Shown here: positions 33,809 to 45,800 of the stretch, one piece after another
Layout of the letters: every line of letters begins with the position of its first letter
How positions within the stretch are numbered: the stretch's first letter is position 1
From: Syngnathus acus
Taxonomy: Eukaryota > Chordata > Actinopteri > Syngnathiformes > Syngnathidae
NCBI RefSeq assembly: GCF_901709675.1
Contig: NC_051092.1
Location: forward strand, 16,311,128 to 16,375,127
Direction: 5' to 3'
DNA: 64,000 bases
Made by a program: the position numbers and the translations under genes
The notes under the pieces: model-generated
Told to the model about the DNA's origin: nothing
The model's database searches: none
The model's input: the letters and a program-made list of their open reading frames with translations, nothing else

Positions 33809-36800
33809 TGCTGCTGCTGCTCCTCCTCCTCCTCCTCCTCCTCCTCCGACAAGAGGATTGAGCTATTTGCTGCTTATGAACCCTGGTGTGTGCGTGCTCC
33901 CAATCAGGATAGATTGCGCTCAGCTGTTGAGGCGCTCTGAGGAGCTCCACTGCATGCTGCGCGTTCACGTCATACACCTGCAGTGACCCCTTGTGGTCAC
34001 ATGCACCCACAGACAGGTGCGCACCTCCCAGGTCGCCGCAACAATATCGATTAACAATAATGTGAGTACAGTAGAGTACATTTTACCCACTTGTTGCAGG
34101 TGTTTGTTTGAAAAATGCATCCAATTGTCTGATTTGATCAATTGAGGGAAGTGTGATGGGATGAAATGATTCACCAGCGCTTTGATGACAGTTATGGAGT
34201 CCTCATGGGCTGCAGTGCATGCCTTCAGGCATCTCGAAAAGGAATCCTCCATCAACAATAAGTACTTCTTATATGCACGGTTGATTGTGTCTGTGCATTC
34301 AATGATGATTTCCTCCCCTGGAAATGATGTGGGCTTGAATGTGCCTGGTTGTATCGCAAGGATAGGTTTAATTGCCAAGGCCTGATAGACTTGGTTAACA
34401 TGGCTCTTGTGGCCAAATAGTATGCAGGCCGATGTACTTCCTGTATCGGTGATTTACTGAGAGAACCCACCGGAAGAGCCACTTTTTCGGACAAACCTCT
34501 CCACCGGTCATCACTCCCCTTCTTGGCGTGAAACAACCAAATGGAAAGTTCTTCAGGAGAGACAAATGCCAGCGTTTTGGTGATGTCTGCCAGGGCTATG
34601 GCTGTTTGCAGCATAGGCACAAACAACAGTCAGGACCTGCCTCCCCCCCCAAAGGTGGAGGGAGGCTTCCCTTTCATTTATCTGGGTGAACCCCAATGTA
34701 CATGCACCGAGCCGAGGGGCAATAAGTATGTACCTGCTCGGGTCTCTCACCGTGGGCAACTCCAGAGTGGAAGAGATTCCAGCTCCTCTCAAGACGACTG
34801 GTACCAGAACCCAAGCTGTATGTGGAGGCGAGTTCGACAATGTCTAGTTGGAACTTAATCTGCCTCGTACACCAGCTCGAGCTCATTTCCTGCCAGAGAG
34901 TCCATGTCCCTTCTTTTGCTGGTGATCCGACCGCCAAGGGCTTTTGATTGCCGCCAGGCTCACATTGCGCTACCCCTTTGATCCCTCCTACAGGTGGTGA
35001 TCCCATGGGAGAGGGGACCCACTTATTCCTTGTCATGCCTTGTCTGGTCATGCCTTGTCTGGTCCCTCACCTACTAAGACCTGTCAAACGCGCACTTTTT
35101 ATTAAAGTGCCTCCGGCTCCCCAGTAACGGGTTCAATAAGCCGGGGCGAAGGGACTCGTCCGTAGCTGACCACCCGAGTTAAATTAATTCTACTAGAATC
35201 AATCTAATTTCTATACGACGCCAACCCCTTTCAAGTCATCCGACGCGCGAGCCGAGTAACTCAATTCGAGGCGAGTCGTCGAAATGACCGCGCCGTAATG
35301 ATGGCTCCCTTCGGTTGTTTGATGCTGGTATTACGTTACGGATATTTCTTAGATGCCTTTGTTAAGACCTCAAGGATTCGTTAATTTACTAGAGCGCCCT
35401 CGCCCTAGCTGAGCTCAAGATAACTACTTCGAACCAGATCTGACAACTCCTGATGTTAAGGATTAAAGCTGTCTTCACTTTAAAAAGAATTGAACGGATT
35501 TAAAGAATGACTATGATAGGGAAATAAAGACATTTTAAAGTTCTAATTACCGCATATAAAACCATGCTCGACATAGTTAATACGAAATAATCGATACCGA
35601 ATTAAGGCTTAAGAAGAGATTTAATGATTAAGCAAGAAAAAGAATTACATGTCGAAAAAAACAAAAAACAAGACTCACCCACACAGAACAAAAGAGGAGA
35701 CTAAAGGTCTGAAATCCTATTTGGTTGAACAAGTCGAGTGATCGGCTCTCCTTTGTTCCAAAATCCGAATTCTGTTTAAAAAAGAGGAAAGGTCTGGCCG
35801 TGAGGAGCCTAGCCAAAAAAGTAAAATTGGCGACTTCCCCTTTCTGCCCGGGGCGGCTGTCTCCTCTGCCTTCCTCGAAGCTTAAAATTTGACAAAGTCC
35901 AATTCGAAGACTCTGGAAATTCATCTTAGTAGATTTTGGTTCAATCTCAAAAAGAATGCAAAATCCACCTTCGTTCTTTTACTCCGGGCACCGTCACGGC
36001 CATCGCCCTGACTAGGAAGAAGCGCGCCCGCTCTGTGTCCGGGCAACATATTTATAGGCTTCTGGCATTACCTCATCGTAATACGTAGGTGCACCTCGGT
36101 TGTCTTGGCAACCTTGCAAGCAGCAATCACCGGAAACAGATGTTTCCTGTTTTGCTCGTTCATTCTTTTAGTATTTAGCCCTTAATGTCTCCTCTTCAAC
36201 TTAATACATTCAGGTATGGATGGAACACCAATGTTAAATACAGGTTGGACAAAACATTGCAACATGAATCACATATATCTTGTCTAATAAAAATCAATCT
36301 CAACACATAATAGTACTTAACACAATAATGTGTTCCTCCAACTTAAACATATATATTGGTATTGCTCAAGCTGTTACATCTTAAAATTATGGCATAGCAA
36401 ACTCTTATTCCAAAATTGTGCGTTGCTACGTGTTTGAACAGGTCGTGTCCTCCCAATTGCTAACAATTTAATTTATTAGATTTGTTAATTTCCATCAGGT
36501 CACCCCTATGTCAAGCTTTAACACCATCTCCTGGTGAAATTTTGAACTACGACATGTTTTGGGATAGCCAATGTGCCTGGGCCAAATTCAATACCTAATT
36601 TTACACCATCTCGTACCACCATGCCACTTGACAGACCTCGTGCCATGGGTGACCCTGCCAGGGTTATAAAGCTCCAGACAACATAACTCCATGGATCACA
36701 TGCTAACCCATTCCACCATAGTAAGGTGACGACTCACGGAGAGGTAAAACAAAACAAAAAGTCACACGTTACGCATGACGCAAACAATGTTCATGCTGTA

Positions 36801-39800
36801 TGGGAAAAAGCACAAGTAACTTTTCCATGTGGTGACAGTTTGTGCATTAAAGCATAAGCAAAGTTCATGAATTGAAGCAACATTTGTTTGATTTTTTTTC
36901 AGATATTAATTTGATTGTGAACAAATCTTACATCAGTCATAGGTGTTTTTAATAATCAGACTTTTAAAACTTGTACAGAAATTTCTCTTTCCTAAAAAGG
37001 AAAGACTTAAGCTGCTGATGTTTTATCTTAAATGCAATTATGTTTTTACAAAATATGTGCTTTTAATGTTTTGCATTTTGTTGTTATTCATTCATGTATT
37101 TATACCAAACAAACCAGGCATATGCTAACTCCCCTAGCGATGATCAGTTCATGTGTGTATGTAGTTTCCCTGTGGGACATGACATCTTCAGGGCAACCAT
37201 AACTAGTGAGGCCCACAATGAAAAGTTTGACAGCCCTGCTTTATTGGGTAACTGGTTCGATAAGCCGGGGTGAAGGGACTCGCCCATATCTCAAAGTCAA
37301 AGTCAAAGTCTGCTTTATTGTCAATCTCTTCACATGCCAAGACACACAAAGAAATCGAAATTACGTTACCACTATCCCACGGTGACAAGACATAGTACAC
37401 GACATACATACAAGCAAACAACACAAAATAAAAACAAGAAGGCACAAACAATGAATAATAAGAGTGATGAATAAATAATAAATAAACAAATAACACAATA
37501 AATAAGAGGAGCAAAACGGAGCAAGTGTGCATACAGCAGACAGTCAGAATATAGCGCAAAAGTACAGGACGCTACGCAGAAGGGGGGAGAGAGTTCAGGA
37601 TCCTAACAGCCTGGAGTATGAAGCTGTTGGTGAGTCTGGTGGTGCGGGAGCGCAGGCTCCTGTACCTCCTCCCAGAGGGCAGAAGATCGAACAAAGAGTG
37701 AGCGGGGTGACTCACATCACTCACAATCGTGGTCGCCTTGCGGGTGAGATGGGAGGCGTAAATGTCCTTCAAGGAGGGGAGTGAAGCACCAATAATCTTA
37801 CCAGCCGTGATCACTATGCGCTGGAGGGCCTTCATGTTGTAGTCAGTGCAGCTACCACCCCAAACAGCAATACAACTGGAGAGGACGCTCTCAATGGTGC
37901 CACGGTAAAATGTAGTCATGACGGCCGGAGGAGCACACGCTCGCCTGAGTTTCCGCAGGAAGTACAGGCGGCGCTGGGCCTTCTTCGCCAGTGATGCGGT
38001 GTTGGTGGACCAGGAGAGATCCTCACTGATGTGCACCCCCAGGAACCTGGTGCTGCTCACTCTCTCCACCACAGCACCGTCGATGGTCAGCGGCAGGTGT
38101 TGGGTGTGACCTTTCCGGAAGTCAACAACAATCTCCTTGATCTTGTTGACGTTCAGCAGGAGGTTGTTGTCCTTGCACCACGTGGTCAGAAGGTCAACCT
38201 CCAACCTGTATTGAGTCTCGTCGCCCTTGGTGATGAGACCCACCAGAGTCGTGTCGTCAGCAAATTTCACCATGCGGTTGGTGCTGTAGGTTGCAGCGCA
38301 GTCATGCGTCAGCAGGGTGCAGACCACCCGAGTTAAATTAATTCTACCAGAATCAATCTAATTTCTTTATGACGCCAATCCCTCTCAAGTCATCCGACGG
38401 GCGAGCCGAGTAACTCAATTCGAGGCGAGTTGTCGAAATGACCGCGCCATACTGATGGCTCCCTTCAGTTGTTTGATGCTTGTGTTATGTTACGGATATT
38501 TTTAGATGCCTTTGTTAAGGCCTCAGGGATTCGTTGTTCTAGCGCACCCTTGCACTAGTTTTGCTGAAGTAACTTTTGATATGGATCTGCTCCACTTTGT
38601 TGCGGAAGTAGCGAGCCTACTTCTCTTTATTCGAAGAAAAATCAAATTAGTGGAAGTATGACAATAATAGTGTTTGAGAAGGAATTTAATGTATTAAATC
38701 ATTAATTCTAACATTATATTGGAATGCTTCAACCAACTCGATTGTTTTAAAAGGAATAATATTTTTCTTAATACGAATCAAAATGATTTACACGAATTAT
38801 AAATATCCTGCAATTAATTTTGAAGGCAAATTAATCCCTCAAAATCGTCCAATGTAGCTTTTGACGCGGCCCGACAAAAATAGGAACGGGCCCGCGCCCG
38901 ACGGCCCGTTACCAATTTTAACTCTACCACTAATCCAAATAATCTAATTTAAACACCTTCGTTATATTACTCAAGTGAAGCAAATATTTAAACAAATTAA
39001 ATGTTTAACGAGATGTACTCATCCCTCAAATAATTATGGAGGCAATTTAGTCCCCAAAACTGTCCGATTTAGCTTTTGACGCGGCCCGACAAAAATAGGA
39101 ACGGGCCCGCGCTCGACGGACAATTAAATTACTTTTAACTCTACACCAATCCAATTAATCTAATTTAAACACCTTCGTTATTTTTATTTATTACGGTATG
39201 ATTGCATACCATAATAATCTCCCGTCAATAAATCGAATTATCAAACCAACCACAAACAATCGATTGCATATATCATACAAATTAGCGCACAACGAATTAA
39301 ATGAGTATATGAAACACATTTATTGAAGAAGCATGAAATAGAATTACAAATCTTAATTCCTCCAAATACTGAACAATCCCACTCACTGATACCCGTACAA
39401 ATAAAATCATTCAATCTCGGAGTACTTTGATTGTAAAACATAGATCAGAAAAGAAGGAAAAGGTAGCTACCATTTGGGTGTCATTTTTTGGTGGAAATAA
39501 AGTCGAGTGATCAGTTCGATCTTATTTCTAAAATTCCAATTTGGGAACTAGATTGGCCTCGAGAGGACCGACTACCCCCCCCTCGCGGAAATACAGAAAA
39601 AGTCGTTCCCCTCACCTAGTTCCTCATGCAATGTTGTCCAGTCCAATTCTTTTGAGTAAATCCAAGTTAATCCAGGCAAGCGATCTTGCGTCTCACACAA
39701 AGATCTCGGAGGCTTAGAAAAAGTCTTGGAACTCGTACGGGCTTCTTCACGTATGAACGCGTTTTGAGAGAGAGAGCCCCGTAGCTGCCTATAGCGGTCT

Positions 39801-42800
39801 TTTTATAGACTTCTCTGCCCCCCCCCGCCATTTCGCTGGCCTCTATACTGCCCAGTTTCCCACGCTTATACACCTGCTGCTTTCTGGCAGCTGTTTCCAC
39901 CCTTCATCTGTCACACGCACTATCTTCCACCAAAGGTTCGGCCAACACCCTGGTAAGCCCCCCTACTTCCTCTTTTTTTCACTTCTCTTTTTGTAAAAAT
40001 AATACTTCAAAGTTACACTTCAATCAACCATAAAATCAAAAATCCAAACCTTTGAGTCAATCTTTTAAACACACCACCGTTTTCATAATGTTGGGCACCT
40101 TGGTCTAATTGAGTGATTATATTGCTTTAAGCTGTTACAGAATATATTTTAGCCAAGCAAAGAAATTAAGATAAAAAAATAAAAACAACTTTTGTATCAA
40201 TCTTTCAAACACACCACCATTTTCATAGTGGTGGGCACCTTGGTCTATTTGAGTGATAATATTGCTTTAAGCTGTTACAGAATATATTTTAGCCAAGCAA
40301 AGAAATTAAGATCAAAAAATAAAAACCACATTTGTGCTTCCGTGGTGACCCAAAAACCGACCCTGTGTTATTCTGTTTATTTCTATTTTTGCTAGTTCAG
40401 CTTGTCTTGCCCATCTTTGGTATCCTGTAACGGTTTGGCACCATCTCGTGGAAAGATTTGGAATTTCAGCCCTGCCAATTTATTCAATAATTCTCAATTC
40501 AAATTTTGCACCATCTGCTGCTAAAATTTGGAATTTCAGCCCTGCCAATTTATTCCTGGGAGCAATCCATACTCACTTTTTGCACCATCTGTTCCCCCCA
40601 CACCCCGTGTTACATGACACTGTGTATGGTCTACGAGTAGCTGGTTTGGTAGTATGGTTTAAATACATACTGTAGAGGTCTGTCAGACAGATTCAATTTT
40701 CTTTTACTCTGCTCAGGTGATGTGCTCAATGACAGCCATGCAGAAGTCATTGCCAGAAGAGGTTGTCTCAGGTGGGTACTTTACACACAGAGCCGAAACC
40801 ACAATGGCTGAACTGTGGCCACTGTTAATCCTTAAACTGGACTTCATCTGCACCTGCAGTTTGACCCACGTTAACATCCTATTCACAAAGGATATTGCTC
40901 GACTGATATACCACCACAAACACACACAAGACGTTTGACAGCTGAGTGCAGTTTGCACTATACTTCCTCCTGATTTCCACACATGGCAAAGTATAAATGC
41001 TATCTTTGCGGCAAGAGCGCCTTGGCAAACTAATGTCATTTAGAAAGAGAAAGAGAGAATTATCAGGACGTGAGCCTGAGGTTGGGATTGTGACTGATAC
41101 ACTGCAAATGAAACTGTCCGAAAACTTAGCTATTATCACCAAAATCCCTATGCACATCTCTACTAATACCCATTTAAAGGTAAGAAAATTTCAAAACGAT
41201 CAGTGACTATTTTGGAGTTTATGGACTAGAGGTGCAACGGTACAGACCTAGTATAGTGCGTACCTCGGTTTTTGTGACATGGTTTTAGGTTCGGTATCAG
41301 TAAACTTTTTGTGAGTACTGTATTTTTCGGACTATAAGTCGCGTTTTTTTTCATAGTTTGGGTGACTTATATGTTTTATTCACAAATTTTCAAAATTCAA
41401 AAATCCACGATGTAGTGAAACCGCGATAAACGAACTGCAATGTAGCAAGGGATTACTGTAATTTGAACTGCAACTGACGTCAGCGGCGTGGCGCACACGT
41501 GGCGTTGTTTACAGGTCAAAGGATTCGATCACGGGATTTAATGACTTGGAGTGACAGATTGTTTGATAAAATTGTTGTTTACAATTATATGGCCCTGTGG
41601 AATAATTTGAACTGCAACTGAAGACGAGTCCCACGTCAGCGGCGCAGCGCACACGCGGCGTTGCGAAGATTTTGATCTATGGATTTAATGATTTGGAGTG
41701 ACACAGATGGTTTGATAATGTTGTTTATATACCGTAAATTTTGGACTATAAGCCGCGACTTTTTTCTCAAATTTTGAACCCTGCGGTTTATAGTCCGGTG
41801 CGGCTTATATAGGATTTTCTCCGTGATTTTTGTGATGACTTGATCACTTTTATACACTCGTAAAAAGGCTGTGGACTGCTGTTGTGCGGCACCGCTTTGC
41901 TGGGCGGAGGGATGTATGACACGGTCACTGGGGAGAAAAGTGGTGTGTTGATCGCATGTCCATCCGCCAGGCAAATAGTGCCGTAAAATTTACACAAAGA
42001 TGAGACAGAACGAGATCAAGACGGACAATACTGAAAGGAAGCTTTTATACACAAACCGTCATTATGGGGGGCTTATATATGATTTTTTCCGTGATTTTTG
42101 TGACGACTTGATCACTTTTATACATTCGTAAAAAGGCTGTGGACTGCTGTTGTGCAGCACCGCTTTGCTGGGTGGAGGGATATGACATGGTCACTGGGGA
42201 GAAAAGTGGTGTGTTGATCGCATGTCCATCCGCCAGGCAAATAGTGCCGTAAAATTTACACAAAGATGAGACAGAACGAGATCAAGACGGACATTACTGA
42301 AAGGAAGCTTTTATACACAAACCATCATTATGGGGGGCTTATATATGATTATTTCCGTGATTTTTGTGATGACTTGATCACTTTTATACACTCGTAAAAA
42401 GGCTGTGGACCGCTGTTGTGCGGCACCGCTTTGCTGGGCGGAGGGATATATGACATGGTCACTGGGGAGAAAAGTGGTGTGTTGATCGCATGTCCATCCG
42501 CCAGGCAAATAGTGCCGTAGAGTTTACACAAAGATGAGACAGAACGAGATCAAGACGGACAATACTGAAAGGAAGCTTTTATACACAAATCGTCATTATG
42601 GGGGGCTTATATATGATTTTTTCCGTGATTTTTGGGATGACTTGATCACTTTTATACACTCGTAAAAAGGCTGTGGACTGCTGTTGTGCAGCACCGCTTT
42701 GCTGGGCGGAGGGATATGACATGGTCACTGGGGAGAAAAGTGGTGTGTTGATCGCATGTCCATCCGCCAGGCAAATAGTGCCGTAAAATTTACACAAAGA

Positions 42801-45800
42801 TGAGACAGAACGAGATCAAGACGGACATTACTGAAAGGAAGCTTTTATACACAAACCATCATTATGGGGGGCTTATATATGATTATTTCCGTGATTTTTG
42901 TGATGACTTGATCACTTTTATACACTCGTAAAAAGGTTGTGGACCGCTGTTGTGCGGCACCGCTTTGCTGGACGGAGGGATATATGGACACGGTCACTGG
43001 GGAGAAAAGTGGTGTGTTGATCGCATGTCCATCCACCAGGAAAATAGTGCCGTATAATTCACACAAAGAAGAGACAGAACGAGATCAAGACGGACATTAC
43101 TGAAAGGAAGCTTTTATACACAAACCGTCATTATGGGGGACAAAAGAAATGCATATGATGCCGCTTTTAAGCTAAAGGCAGTCGATGTTGATGACATTGT
43201 GTTGCATCACCCTTTTCTTTATTTCGTGGTCCCGTCTACTCTGGAGCTATACGTGTCACTCGCTAGTTTAATGTAATTTAGCGCTTCGTGCATGAATAAA
43301 ATTAGCATGAACAGACCCTCATCATGGAAAATGCTAGAAGAAATGCATAAAACCGACGACGAAAGAGATACTGAGAAAGTGTGTGGCAAAGGATAACTAA
43401 CGCTATTCCAATCGGAAGACTTCGATGGTTTCAATGCACAGGAGGAAGATGAAGACGATGAAGCTTTTTTTTTTACTTGTATGCTTTTTTAATCAGCCCT
43501 GTTAGTGCTGTGCTACCGTGTTGCTGCTGTGTTACCGCCGCGTCTCAGTGACTTTTACCGGTATGTTTTATTTAATCAAACCCTATTAGTGCTGTGTTAC
43601 TTCCATGTTGCTGCGGTATTACTGCCGCGTCACAGGCAGTGTTTGGAAAGAAATGTTAAGGTATGTTATTAAAACTTTAAAAAAGCTTTCTGTGTCCAGT
43701 CTTTCTTTGTTAATAACTCGCGTGCACACTTCCGTGTTGCTGCGGTACTACTGCTGCGTCACAGGCAATGTTTAGAAAGACATGTTAAAGTATGTTATTA
43801 AAACTTTAAAAAGGCTTTCTGTGTACTGTCTTTCTTTGTAAAAAACTCGTGTGCACATGCGGCTTATAGTCCGGTGCGGCTTATATAAGAAAAAAACTAA
43901 AATATCCCCGGATTTTAGCTGGTGCGGTTTATAGTCCAGTGCGGCTTATAGTCCGGAAATTACGGTAATAGGAATTTGATATATACTTTACATATCATTA
44001 TATGGGCCTGTGGAATAATTTGAACTGCAACTGACGAGTCTGTCGGCAGCAGCGCGGCGCACACGCGGCGTTGATTCCTTAAAAGACGATCGATGGATTT
44101 AATGGTTCGGAGTGACGCAGATGGTTTGATAATATTGTTATTTATATAATAGGAATTTGATATATACTTTATATATCGTTATATGGGCCTGTGGAATAAT
44201 TTGAACTGCAACTGACGAGTCCGACGTCAGCGGCGCGGCGCACACGCGGCGTTGATTCCATAACGGACGATCGATGGATTTAATGATTTGCAGTGACACT
44301 GATGGTTTGATAATATTGTTGTTTATATAATAGGAATTTGATATATACTTTATATATCGTTATATGGGCCTGTGGAATAATTTGAACTGCAACTGATGCG
44401 TCCGACGTCAGCAGCGCGACGCACACGCGGCGTTGATTCCATAAAGGACGATCGATGGATTTAATGATTTGCAGTGACACAGATGGTTTGATAATATTGT
44501 TGTTTATATAATAGTTATTTGATATATAATTTATACGTATGGGCCTGTGGAATCATTTGAACTGCAACTGACGACGAGTCCGGCGGCGCGGCGCAAACGC
44601 GGCATTGTTTACATAAAGGACGATCGATGGATTTAATGATTTGGAGTGACACAGATGGTTTGATAAAGGTGTTATTTATGTTATAGTTATTTGGATAACT
44701 GTTAATGTTATTTCTGGCCCTTTCTCAGCTTTTCGTTTGTCACGTTTGCATACCGTATCGTTTAGCCTGTTGTTGCTCGTTCATGTCTGTTCTTGGTGTT
44801 GGATTTTGTCTAATAAATTTCCCCCAAAATGCGACTTATACGCCGGTGCGACTTATATATGTTTTTTTTCACTTTATTGTGCTTTTTATGGCTGATACGA
44901 CGTATATTCCCGAGCGACTTTTAGTCCGAAAAATACGATACAAAAAAAAATTCTTCCATTGAATAATTGCTTTATTCTGCTTTTCAGGATTTTTTTAAAT
45001 CTGGGATTAATTTAGTTAATAATTTGACACTAAAGTACACATCTGGGTGGGGTGAAATTTGTCCTCTGCATTTAACCCATCCCTGAGTGATTTTGATCCA
45101 TCCATCCCCTGGGGGAGAGGGGAGCAGTGAGCAGCAGCGGTGCCGCGCTCGGGAATCATTTGGTGATCTAACCCCCCAATTCCAACCCTTAATGCTGAGT
45201 GCCAAGCAGGGAGGCAATGGGTCCCATTTTTATAGTCTTTGGTATGACCCGGCCGGGGTTTGAACCCACAACCTTCCAGTCTCAGGGCGGACACTCTACC
45301 ACTAGGTCACTGAGTTGGTTGCTGATTCATTTGCGGTTTTGTGTTTATTATGTACACAGGAGTGCTATTACTATTATGAGAAGTGAAGCTATTGTTGGCC
45401 ATCTTACATTACCAAAGTCTAAGCTCGCCTAATTAGAATACATTGATCTCTCTGTGGCGTTTTCATTTTGTTTTCTGTTGCGACTTCAAAAGTGCCACAG
45501 TGTGTGGCCTACGGTTGAACAAATAAGTCTTAAAGAAGCTGTAAGCTCAGCATGTCATCGGTAAAAATAAATTCATCAATTCTCTCGAATAACGTACAGT
45601 GGAACCCAGGAACCCGCCTCTGAACTCATTATATTCGGTTTTCAATGCAAAATGTCGGGAAATCTTTGTCTTTGAGGAATAGAGGGGCGATAAAAACGGC
45701 TAGACCAAATGTAGCCACCGGATTTTTCTTATGGAAGGGCATTCCCCTTCCAAACACTGACACCCCCCACCCTTAAAAAAAAAAAAACACAGCTTTGACG

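Larger units (their letters stand above)
37237..40670 (-). repeat. LTR-like repeat, copy 3, interrupted by a LINE
   Basis: 37237-37290 (TAACTGGTTCGATAAGCCGG and GAAGGGACTCGCC) continues at 38328 (GACCACCCGAGTTAAATTAA). In copy 2 the two parts are adjacent (35126-35190). The rest follows copy 2 to about 38560, then AAGTCGAGTGATC (39501), a TATA-like CTATAAAAAG on the minus strand near 39810, and CACCATCTCGTGG...AAATTTGGAATTTCAGCCCTG twice near 40440-40560. It contains two local tandem duplications, annotated separately. Confidence 0.45.
41732..43965 (+). mobile_element. pogo/Tigger-like TA element with internal array
   Basis: Ends CCGTAAATTTTGGACTATAA and TTATAGTCCGGAAATTACGG. TA at 41730-41731 and 43966-43967. 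Neighbouring array units lacking it read TTTATA-TA-ATAGGAATTT, the exact empty site. It contains five tandem units of about 267 bp and a relic of a transposase start. Confidence 0.92.
41455..44690 (+). repeat. Tandem array, 175-181 bp units (six, one interrupted)
   Basis: GGCC(T)GTGGAATAATTTGAAC occurs at 41591, 44004, 44185, 44366 and 44541, with a partial first unit near 41455. Spacings are 181, 181 and 175; the gap 41591-44004 is 177 once the nested 2.2-kb element is removed. Each unit carries GACGTCAGC(G/A)GCGCGGCGCAC and CGATGGATTTAATGATT. Relatives occur at 5518-5720, 6940-7060 and 50220-50640. Confidence 0.9.
41318..44938 (+). mobile_element. Large TA-flanked element (CGGACTATAAGTCGC family) with nested insertion
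   Basis: Left end CTGTATTTTTCGGACTATAA with TA at 41316-41317; right end TTTTAGTCCGAAAAATACG(A) with TA at 44939-44940. It includes a tandem array of about 180-bp units and a 2.2-kb nested element. Its right part (GTCACGTTTGCATACCGTAT, TGTTCTTGGTGTTGGATTTT, ACGACGTATATTCCCGAGCG) is inverted at 49949-50140. No transposase. Confidence 0.85.

Noticed and set aside
33534-34010. 158-aa minus-strand protein with Arg/Ser/Gly tracts
   Set aside because: Most of it translates the compound microsatellite. Only the short WD-like part outside the repeat was kept, at low confidence.
42045-43066. Repeated 60-73 aa minus-strand ORFs ([16 protein letters not shown] type) as a gene family
   Set aside because: They are the same shadow frame of each tandem unit; no independent coding evidence.
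41802-43137. Regularly spaced repeats as a possible CRISPR array
   Set aside because: Units of about 267 bp are contiguous without unique spacers, lie inside a TA-flanked transposon, and the genome is eukaryotic.
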